Shown piece after piece: positions 1-4,869 of a stretch of DNA of 16,270 bases. The DNA comes from an uncultured Clostridia bacterium (GTDB lineage: Bacteria; Bacillota; Clostridia; TANB77; CAG-508). The number at the start of each line of letters is the position of its first letter. Position 1 is the stretch's first letter. Position numbers and translations under genes: made by a program. The notes beneath the pieces were generated by a model, which was given only the letters and a program-made list of their open reading frames with translations, did no database searches and was not told the DNA's origin. The stretch is from NCBI GenBank assembly GCA_934162925.1, contig CAKPJR010000013.1, positions 1 to 16,270 of the forward strand, written 5' to 3'.

Positions 1-20
1 GCATTTATGCTGTTTTTTTA

Positions 21-49
21 TTGACGTAAATGTAAAAATATGGTATTTT
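21..49 (+). promoter_or_regulatory. Probable sigma-A promoter of the Spo0E-like gene
   Basis: A -35 box TTGACG (21-26) lies 17 bp upstream of a -10 box TATTTT (44-49). TGG directly precedes the -10, giving an extended -10 (TGn). The predicted start near 56 leaves a short leader before the Shine-Dalgarno sequence at 81-85. The T-run at 12-19 just upstream looks like the tail of a terminator belonging to a gene left of the window. Confidence 0.6.
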
Positions 50-94
50 ATTAATGCACAAAAGAAAAAAATCCAATAAAAGGAGAGGATGAAT

Positions 95-256
95 ATGTTA
101 GATGAAGAAATTTTGGAATTAAGACGAAAATTAAATGAAAGTGTAGAGAAGGAAGAAAATTATAAAAAAATATATAAACTAAGTGTAGAACTAGATGATT
201 TAATAGCGGAATATTATAGAAAAGGACTAAGTAAAAAAAACAAAAATTGCAAATGA
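95..256 (+). CDS. Spo0E-like aspartyl-phosphate phosphatase (sporulation regulator), 53 aa
   Basis: This small protein resembles the Spo0E/Rap-type phosphatase family (Spo0E, YisI, YnzD), which removes phosphate from Spo0A and so delays sporulation in the cytosol. The sequence shows the two-helix hairpin layout: a first helix with ELRRKLNESV (about residues 8-17), a short turn, then a second helix containing SVELDDLIAEYY (about residues 30-41). That matches the family signature S-x-x-LD-x-L-I-x-x-Y-Y with its central aspartate. The length fits the family (about 50-85 aa). I chose ATG 95 because AGGAG at 81-85 is correctly spaced for it, while the in-frame ATG at 89 is too close. The gene stands alone, with its own promoter and terminator. 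It is the main hint that the host forms spores. Which phosphoprotein it acts on is inferred from the family only. Confidence 0.82.
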   Translation: MLDEEILELRRKLNESVEKEENYKKIYKLSVELDDLIAEYYRKGLSKKNKNCK

Positions 257-260
257 AGAT

Positions 261-297
261 GAAAGCCTATCAAAAATAAAATTTTGGTAGGCTTTTT
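261..297 (+). terminator. Rho-independent terminator of the Spo0E-like gene
   Basis: The arms AAAGCCTATCAAAA (262-275) and TTTTGGTAGGCTTT (282-295) pair over 14 bp with one A-G mismatch, around a 6-base loop. A short T-run follows (to 296). It starts 5 bases after the stop codon of the Spo0E-like gene. Confidence 0.8.
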
Positions 298-300
298 GTG

Positions 301-545
301 TGTTGCAAGAGAGAACGAATGAATTTGGTTAGTTTTTAAAGTAAAATCCAGTTGATAAAAAAATTGAATATATCAGAGAAAGTTCCTAAAATTGGGCACT
401 TTCTTTTGCTTTTCTCTTCAAAAATAATTAAAAATATAGTATAATTTAAATATAATAAAGAAAAATTTGCATGGCAAACACGCAACTGGAAAATTTTGTT
501 TTAGACTAAATTCCACTTGCGTATCAAACTAAATTCAATTACCTA
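301..545. other. Gene-free spacer with two hairpins and a promoter-like site
   Basis: I see no credible coding sequence here. It holds a weak terminator-like hairpin (AGAAAGT 377-383 with ACTTTCT 398-404, followed by a T-rich stretch). It also has a promoter-like pair, TTCAAA (417-422) and TATAAT (440-445), spaced by 17 bp. Downstream of that is a larger hairpin with arms ACGCAACTGGAA (480-491) and TTCCACTTGCGT (511-522). The only ORF after the promoter is about 12 codons, so a short untranslated RNA or a relic is possible. Confidence 0.5.
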
Positions 546-560
546 ATACTGTGTTTGGAG
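546..560 (+). repeat. IS left terminal inverted repeat
   Basis: ATACTGTGTTTGGAG, a perfect match to the reverse complement of 1720-1734. It lies 11 bp beyond the stop codon of the transposase remnant. Confidence 0.9.
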
Positions 561-571
561 TATTTAATTTA

Positions 572-1702
572 TTAAATTGTTAGTTGATTTTTCTTTAGTA
601 ATTTTTTGTTGAGTTGAATCTCGTTGGTTGGAATTTTAACGAGATTCAATTTTTTTAATGTTTCTTTTCCCATAAGTAATTTAGCTACATCATAAGGAGA
701 AAACCAGTTTAAACTCTCTCTGCCAAGGCTATTAATATGATTTATCATTAAATTCTAAAGATAGTGGATTTCCAAATTCTGTTCCATTGTCAGTTAAAAT
801 AATTGGAAATGTTTTTTCAAATAATTCGTTGCCTAGTTCATATTCAAGCATATTAAAAACTCTTAAAACTTCTTTTTGAGTTTTTTCGTATAAAAGAAAT
901 GCTAACATTAATCTAGAATTTCTGAATAAAAAAGTTAATAAAACTCTACCACCTTTAGTACCTTCTACTGTATCCATTTCAACAATTGGAAGTTCAGGAT
1001 GTTGTTCTATGTATTTTTGAAAATCTTCATAAGTACGATTTGTTCTAGCTTTTGTATCTTTTGCTTCTAGCCTTTTGTCTTTTCTTTTTTTCATACGCAC
1101 TTTCCTAGGTAAATCTATTGGTCCAACTGAAAAGCAGTTTTTAGCTAAATACCTATATAGTGTTGACCTAGAACATGGAATATCATGAGTTTGATAAATG
1201 TGAGATATAGATTGTCCCTTTTTCACTAAAGGAGAAATAAGCCTGTCTAGATTAGCCAATTCTAACTCTGTCATGTTAATACCTTGTCTTGATTCGGAAA
1301 GTACACTTTTGTATTTATTAAAAGATGGCAATGCTCTGTAATAGTATTTAGTTAATTTGCAACCATATTTATCTTTGCAACCGTTGCAGGTTTTAATCGT
1401 AGGCATATACAATCTTCAAAATCAGGGCAAACTTTGTTGCAATATATACAATTTTTACAGTTTTTAAGACAATTAGAATTACAGATATTTTTTCTACGAC
1501 AATTGTATCTTCTAGCACAATGATTAAAACCAATATGAATAGCTTGACCTTCTTTTCTTATCCTGTGTTTTTTTACTTCTTTAGAAATAGTAGTAATATC
1601 TTTGCCTAAATATTTTGCAATATCGCTAAACGTAGTGTTTTTGGCAAGTTCCTGTTCTATAAAGTTTCTTTCGCCCAAAGTTAAATGCAAGTTTTCACTC
1701 AT
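572..1702 (-). pseudogene. IS30-family transposase, frameshifted and missing the catalytic Glu region
   Basis: Three reading-frame pieces follow one another in IS30 order. Piece 1 (1702 down to about 1390) starts at an ATG with GGAGG at 1713-1709. It carries the helix-turn-helix region (NFIEQELAKNTTFSDIAKYL) and a Cys-rich cluster. Piece 2 (about 1395 down to 732) begins near CNGCKDKYGCKL, runs through LSESRQGIN, and holds two DDE aspartates in VEMDTVEG and LTDNGTEFGNP. Piece 3 (about 746 down to 572) reads NHINSLGRESLNWFSPYDVA and a normal C-terminus. The shift from piece 1 to piece 2 lies near the CLRLK/TCNGC junction, where a few residues usual in the family are also missing. Between piece 2 (SLEF) and piece 3 (NHINS) the family normally has about 50 residues, including the FYCDP and IEKNHE motifs with the third catalytic residue. 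These are absent, so the enzyme cannot be active. Confidence 0.88.
614..656 (+). terminator. Terminator-like hairpin on the strand antisense to the transposase
   Basis: The arms TTGAATCTCGTT (614-625) and AACGAGATTCAA (638-649) form a perfect 12-bp stem with a 12-base loop, followed by T7 (650-656) on the + strand. It is embedded in the transposase C-terminal codons. On the minus strand no T-run follows, so it should act only on rightward transcripts entering from outside the left end. Confidence 0.65.
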
Positions 1703-1719
1703 AAGATACCTCCAAAACT

Positions 1720-1734
1720 CTCCAAACACAGTAT
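1720..1734 (-). repeat. IS right terminal inverted repeat
   Basis: CTCCAAACACAGTAT, the perfect reverse complement of 546-560. It lies just upstream of the transposase Shine-Dalgarno site (1713-1709). Confidence 0.9.
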
Positions 1735-1768
1735 CTTACTAATATTTTACCATTTATTCGTATAAAAC

Positions 1769-1799
1769 TAAAATCCACTCTATTTAAAAGTGGATTTTA
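1769..1799. other. Hairpin in the IS-pilin spacer
   Basis: AAAATCCACT (1770-1779) pairs perfectly with AGTGGATTTT (1789-1798), extendable by one A-T pair, around a 9-base loop. It is stem-strong but lacks a clean T-tract on either strand, so it may be a degenerate bidirectional terminator. The 1735-1910 stretch otherwise holds no gene that I can see. Confidence 0.45.
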
Positions 1800-1873
1800 A
1801 AATAAAAATTAAGCAACGAATGAATTTACTAAAAAAGTATTTACAAATTTAAATATATTATGCTAAAATAAAG

Positions 1874-1939
1874 AAAAAATATTATAAAAAAGATGAAAAA
1901 AGTAAAAAAGTTGAAAAATATCATAAAAGATGCTATAAT
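1874..1939 (+). promoter_or_regulatory. Strong promoter of the pilin operon with upstream phased A-tracts
   Basis: TTGAAA (1911-1916) and TATAAT (1934-1939) are spaced by exactly 17 bp, and TGC before the -10 makes it an extended -10. Five A-runs starting at 1874, 1886, 1896, 1904 and 1914 repeat at close to one helical turn. This arrangement is expected to bend DNA or serve as an UP element. The predicted start is near 1946, giving a leader of about 26 bases to ATG 1972. Confidence 0.78.
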
Positions 1940-1971
1940 TAAAATAGTTTAAGATAAGCAGGTGATTGCAA

Positions 1972-2340
1972 ATGAGAAAAATGTCTAAAACAAAAAAAAT
2001 ATTAATAATTACATTGTTAGTTTTATTATTTGGTTTTTTATTTATAAACAAAGCATTTGCTACCTTGGATCTAAATCAGATGAAGCCAGACCCTCCTCAA
2101 AATTCTGAAACTGTTGTAAAAAAAGCAAATAAGATTTTAGGAGCAGTACAAGTAGTTGGAAGCATCGTGTCAGTAGTGACATTATCTGTAATCGGAATTA
2201 AGTATATGGTTGGTAGCGTTGAGGAAAAAGCAGAATACAAAAAAACAATGATACCATATATAGTTGGTGCCATATTAGTATTTGCAACGTCTAATTTAGT
2301 TAAAATTTTGTATGATTTTGGACAATCAATCAATAAATAA
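1972..2340 (+). CDS. VirB2/TrbC-like pilin 1 of a type IV secretion system, 122 aa
   Basis: This is the likely major or variant pilus/channel subunit of the T4SS. A signal peptide spans about residues 1-31: basic start, hydrophobic core LIITLLVLLFGFLFI, and an AFA-like cleavage site before TLDLNQ. It is followed by a short polar segment, a first TM helix (about 62-84, AVQVVGSIVSVVTLSVIGIKYM), the loop GSVEEKAEYKKTMIPY, and a second TM helix (IVGAILVFATSNLVKIL). Two TM helices around a short charged loop is the VirB2/TrbC topology. I chose ATG 1972 because AGGTGA (1960-1965) is well spaced for it; a TTG at 1966 directly abuts that site. It is the first gene of a three-pilin unit and shares long identical stretches with the third pilin. 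Confidence 0.8.
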   Translation: MRKMSKTKKILIITLLVLLFGFLFINKAFATLDLNQMKPDPPQNSETVVKKANKILGAVQVVGSIVSVVTLSVIGIKYMVGSVEEKAEYKKTMIPYIVGAILVFATSNLVKILYDFGQSINK

Positions 2341-2354
2341 AAAGAGGTGATAAT

Positions 2355-2726
2355 ATGAATAAAAAAATTGTAATAATAACATTATTATTTATATTGTCAA
2401 TTACTTTAATTACTCAATCAACTTATGCTAGTGAAATTTTTGACAGTGGAGGAAACTTTATAAAAGAAGGAGAAAGCCAGCCTTCTCCTATTGGATCAAA
2501 TCAAATAAAGAAAACGTCAGATCAAATATACAATATTTTATTGATTGCAGGAGTTGCTATAACAGTAATAGTGGGCGCAATATTGGGAGTTCAATTTATG
2601 ATGGGAAGTATGGACGACAAAGCAAAAATAAAAGAAAGTCTTATACCGTTTACAATAGGAAGCATAATAATTTTTGGTGCTTTTGGAATATGGAAAATAA
2701 TTGCAAGTTTATTACAGAGCATATAA
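2355..2726 (+). CDS. VirB2/TrbC-like pilin 2, divergent paralogue, 123 aa
   Basis: It has the same architecture as its neighbours: a signal peptide ending near STYA before SEIFDSGG, then a polar stretch, TM1 (ILLIAGVAITVIVGAILGVQF), the loop GSMDDKAKIKESLIPF, and TM2 (TIGSIIIFGAFGIWKIIASLL). The G-S-x-(D/E)-(D/E)-K-A-x-x-K loop motif is kept, but the helices differ clearly from pilins 1 and 3 and the mature N-terminus is longer. It starts at ATG 2355, 14 bp after pilin 1, with a Shine-Dalgarno sequence AGAGGTGA (2343-2350). It may be a minor or tip subunit, or a partner in a heteromeric pilus. That role is inference. Confidence 0.77.
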   Translation: MNKKIVIITLLFILSITLITQSTYASEIFDSGGNFIKEGESQPSPIGSNQIKKTSDQIYNILLIAGVAITVIVGAILGVQFMMGSMDDKAKIKESLIPFTIGSIIIFGAFGIWKIIASLLQSI

Positions 2727-2746
2727 AAGTCAAAGTTATTAAAGTT

Positions 2747-2764
2747 ATTCTATAAAAGTAGAAT
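2747..2764 (+). other. Small hairpin between pilins 2 and 3
   Basis: ATTCTA (2747-2752) and TAGAAT (2759-2764) form a short AT-rich stem with a 6-base loop, in the largest gap (74 bp) within the pilin unit. There is no T-tract, so it is not a terminator. It could be an mRNA processing or stabilising site that sets pilin ratios. Confidence 0.3.
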
Positions 2765-2800
2765 AGTTCAATATAAATATAGCATGAAAGGAGTTTTGTT

Positions 2801-3166
2801 ATGAATATGAGGAAAGTTTCTAAAGCAATATCTATACTATTAATAAGCCTAATGATACTATCAATTGCCACATCAGTATTAGCAATTGATCCAAAAAATA
2901 TCTCGGGAGATACAAACAATACAGGTGCAGTTCAAAACATAGGACAACAAATTCTAGGTATTGTACAAGTAGTTGGAAGCATTGCAGCTGTTATTACATT
3001 GGTTGTACTAGGTATTAAATATATGATGGGAAGCGCAGAAGAAAAAGCAGAATACAAAAAAACAATGATACCATATATAGTTGGAGCTGTTTTAATATTC
3101 GCAGCAGCTAATCTAGCTAGTATGATTTATAGCTGGGCTGGTAGTATTAATGCAGGAACAAATTAA
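2801..3166 (+). CDS. VirB2/TrbC-like pilin 3, 121 aa
   Basis: The signal peptide spans about residues 1-29 (core ISILLISLMILSIATS, site SVLA before IDPKN). TM1 is about 54-77 (GIVQVVGSIAAVITLVVLGIKYMM), followed by the loop GSAEEKAEYKKTMIPY and TM2 (IVGAVLIFAAANLASMIYSW). It is clearly the closest relative of pilin 1: the loop and TM2 start are encoded by an identical 44-bp DNA stretch (3041-3084 here, 2224-2267 in pilin 1). ATG 2801 has AAAGGAG (2787-2793) at good distance. It is the last gene of the pilin unit, directly followed by a strong terminator. This fits high, separately controlled pilin expression compared with the channel genes downstream. Confidence 0.8.
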   Translation: MNMRKVSKAISILLISLMILSIATSVLAIDPKNISGDTNNTGAVQNIGQQILGIVQVVGSIAAVITLVVLGIKYMMGSAEEKAEYKKTMIPYIVGAVLIFAAANLASMIYSWAGSINAGTN

Positions 3167-3167
3167 A

Positions 3168-3198
3168 AAAATAATAGCCGAAAGGCTATTATTTTTTT
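3168..3198 (+). terminator. Strong rho-independent terminator closing the pilin unit
   Basis: The arms AATAATAGCC (3170-3179) and GGCTATTATT (3184-3193) form a perfect 10-bp stem capped by a GAAA tetraloop, with a T-run to 3198. It starts 3 bases after the pilin 3 stop codon. Confidence 0.92.
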
Positions 3199-3268
3199 GC
3201 CTAAAACAGTTATAAATATTACAAAAACATTACAAATATATGAAATTTATATTTTTCCACTAAAAATG

Positions 3269-3297
3269 TTACAATTTAGCTAAAAATTTGTTATAAT
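3269..3297 (+). promoter_or_regulatory. Extended -10 promoter of the T4SS channel operon
   Basis: TTACAA (3269-3274), a 17-bp spacer, then TATAAT (3292-3297) preceded by TGT (extended -10). The predicted start is near 3304. Upstream are two ATTACAAA repeats 11 bp apart (3218-3225, 3229-3236) and a palindrome with arms AAATATA (3234-3240) and TATATTT (3248-3254). These could be binding sites for a regulator, but nothing proves it. Confidence 0.75.
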
Positions 3298-3335
3298 GAG
3301 TATAACTATAAAAAGGTACTAAGGAGGAATCAGTT

Positions 3336-3689
3336 GTGGGAACATATGAAATACCTAGAAATGTAAAAGGAGAGGGGAGAATATTATTTATTTTTACTCC
3401 TAAATCATTGATATACACTGTGATAGCAGCTGCTATAGGATTGGTTTTTTACTTTATTTTTAAATTAATGGGGCTTACAATAGTGGGAATAATTGTAACT
3501 GTAGTTTTGGCAGCTGTTGGATGGTCAATAGGAATGCTAAAAATGCCAGAAATACCATCTTTAAAATTTACTACACAAACTAGTGGACAAAATATTGACG
3601 ATGTTATAAAAAGAGCAATTAAATTTCGTTCAAAGAAAAAGAAAATATATGTATATACAAAGGAGGAAACAAAAGGTGGAAATAACTAG
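3336..3689 (+). CDS. PrgI-family (VirB3-like) T4SS membrane protein, 117 aa
   Basis: PrgI-family proteins are the small inner-membrane partners of VirB4 in Gram-positive conjugation systems, equivalent to VirB3. The sequence begins YEIPRNVKGEGRILFIFTPKS, the usual N-terminal pattern of a Y-x-(I/V)-P start and an F-x-x-(R/T)-x-x-x-Y/L membrane entry. Two closely spaced TM helices follow (about 25-43 and 47-65), and then a short cytosolic tail with MPEIPSLKFTT and a Lys-rich end. It starts at GTG 3336 with AAGGAGG (3321-3327) spaced 8 bp away. I see no in-frame ATG near by that would serve better. It is the first gene of the second transcription unit, and its 3' end overlaps the next gene by 14 bp, suggesting coupled translation. 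Confidence 0.83.
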   Translation: MGTYEIPRNVKGEGRILFIFTPKSLIYTVIAAAIGLVFYFIFKLMGLTIVGIIVTVVLAAVGWSIGMLKMPEIPSLKFTTQTSGQNIDDVIKRAIKFRSKKKKIYVYTKEETKGGNN

Positions 3690-4869
3690 TATTTTAGCAA
3701 TTGTAGTAGGAATATTAATTTTTGCCATATTAATATTAGCTCTAATTTATTGGAAAATGAGTATTGATGAAAAAAACGGAAAGCAAAAAAAAGCACCAAT
3801 AAAAGCTAAAAACTCTGTACAAACAAAGCAAACAGTAAAGCCATATAACAAACAATCAGTATTTTCTTTTATGGAATTTGATAAAATCGAAGATAATATG
3901 ATTGTTCAAAAAAATGGAAAGAGATATCTAATGGTTATTGAATGCCAAGGAATAAATTATGATTTAATGTCAAGAGTAGAAAAAAATGCAGTAGAAGATG
4001 GATTTTCTCAATTTTTAAATACATTAAGACACCCAATTCAAATATATACACAAAGCAGAACAATAAACTTGGATAGTAGTTTAGAGACTTATAGGCATAG
4101 AGTAGATGGAATAAAAGAAGAATTAGATAGAAAAGAAATTCAATATAAACAAATGATGCAGTCAGGAAATTATAACGAACAACAAATGCAAAGGTATAAA
4201 TTTGAAATAACAAAACAAAGAAATTTATATGAGTATGGGAAAGATATAATTTTCAATACAGAAAGAATGAGTTTAAATAAAAATGTACTTAGAAAGCAAT
4301 ACTATATAATAGTTCCGTATTATGCAGAAGAAAATGGAAATGAACTATTTGACAAGGATGAAATTAGAAATTTAGCTTTTTCTGAGCTATATACAAAAGC
4401 ACAATCATTAATTAGAACTTTATCTGCATGTAGTGTTGCAGGAAAAGTTTTAGATTCTTATGAATTAGTAGATTTGCTATATAATGCATATAATAGGGAT
4501 GAAGCTGAAACATATGGAATGAAAAAAGCATTACAAGCAGGATATGATGAATTATATATAACAGCGCAAGATGTATTGGATAAAAAAATAAAAGAGCTAA
4601 ATCAGCAAATAGAAGAAAGAGCTTTAGAAGAAGCTAGAAATGCAATAGAAGAAGTTAAGTCAGAAAAACAGAAACGACTAGAACAAAAAGAAATGACACT
4701 AGATGATTTAATAGATGAAATGGCAACCCAGATATTAGAAAGAAATAAAACTTATGTAGGAGAAGATATAGTAGAAGAAGCACAAAAAAAAATAAAAACT
4801 AAAGAAAAGGAGGCAAAGAAAAATGGCAAAAAAGAAAAAGCAAAGTCAACTAGTAGAAATAGAGAATAA
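3676..4869 (+). CDS. Membrane-anchored VirB4 N-terminal-domain-like T4SS protein, 397 aa
   Basis: One TM helix lies near the N-terminus (about residues 4-27, SILAIVVGILIFAILILALIYW). It is followed by a Lys-rich linker and then a globular region beginning VFSFMEFDKIEDNMIVQKNG, with EFLNTL-type and QIYTQSR motifs. That pattern (dgmI...vie..giny.l.s..E...v...f..FLntl..piqiy.qsR) is what I know from the N-terminal domain of VirB4/TrbE/TraC-type proteins. There is no Walker motif. The last third is Glu/Lys-rich and probably coiled-coil. GTG 3676 is preferred over ATG 3649 because AGGAGG (3661-3666) sits 9 bp before it and the protein then opens directly into the TM helix. It lies between PrgI and VirB4 and overlaps VirB4 by 47 bp. 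The role as a docking partner of VirB4 at the membrane is inferred. Confidence 0.7.
   Translation: MEITSILAIVVGILIFAILILALIYWKMSIDEKNGKQKKAPIKAKNSVQTKQTVKPYNKQSVFSFMEFDKIEDNMIVQKNGKRYLMVIECQGINYDLMSRVEKNAVEDGFSQFLNTLRHPIQIYTQSRTINLDSSLETYRHRVDGIKEELDRKEIQYKQMMQSGNYNEQQMQRYKFEITKQRNLYEYGKDIIFNTERMSLNKNVLRKQYYIIVPYYAEENGNELFDKDEIRNLAFSELYTKAQSLIRTLSACSVAGKVLDSYELVDLLYNAYNRDEAETYGMKKALQAGYDELYITAQDVLDKKIKELNQQIEERALEEARNAIEEVKSEKQKRLEQKEMTLDDLIDEMATQILERNKTYVGEDIVEEAQKKIKTKEKEAKKNGKKEKAKSTSRNRE

Larger units (their letters stand above)
546..1734 (-). mobile_element. IS30-family insertion sequence, defective
   Basis: The element is bounded by perfect 15-bp inverted repeats: ATACTGTGTTTGGAG at 546-560 and its reverse complement at 1720-1734. 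Inside is one leftward IS30-type transposase gene that is frameshifted and internally deleted. The present length is 1189 bp. Restoring the missing segment of about 50 codons would give roughly 1.35 kb. I see no convincing 2-3 bp target duplication at the ends. Without a partner transposase it should be immobile, although its ends could still be used in trans by an intact relative. Confidence 0.88.

Noticed and set aside
1..20. Complete terminator at the left edge
   Set aside because: Only GCAT/ATGC and a T-run are inside the window. The stem would need sequence left of position 1, so it is not listed as a feature.
301..545. CRISPR array or tandem repeats in the left spacer
   Set aside because: The repeats there are single inverted pairs only. 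There is no regular repeat-spacer pattern and there are no cas genes.
1352..1412. Programmed -1 frameshift producing a fused IS30 transposase at the AAAA stretch
   Set aside because: IS30-family enzymes are normally one ORF, several residues around the junction are also missing, and the second internal deletion shows the gene is decaying.
314..1827. 13-bp direct repeat AACGAATGAATTT at 314-326 and 1815-1827 flanking the IS region, a possible attachment or target duplication
   Set aside because: It lies far outside the IS ends, IS30 elements make only 2-3 bp duplications, no integrase is present, and a 13-mer of this AT-rich composition can recur by chance in 16 kb.
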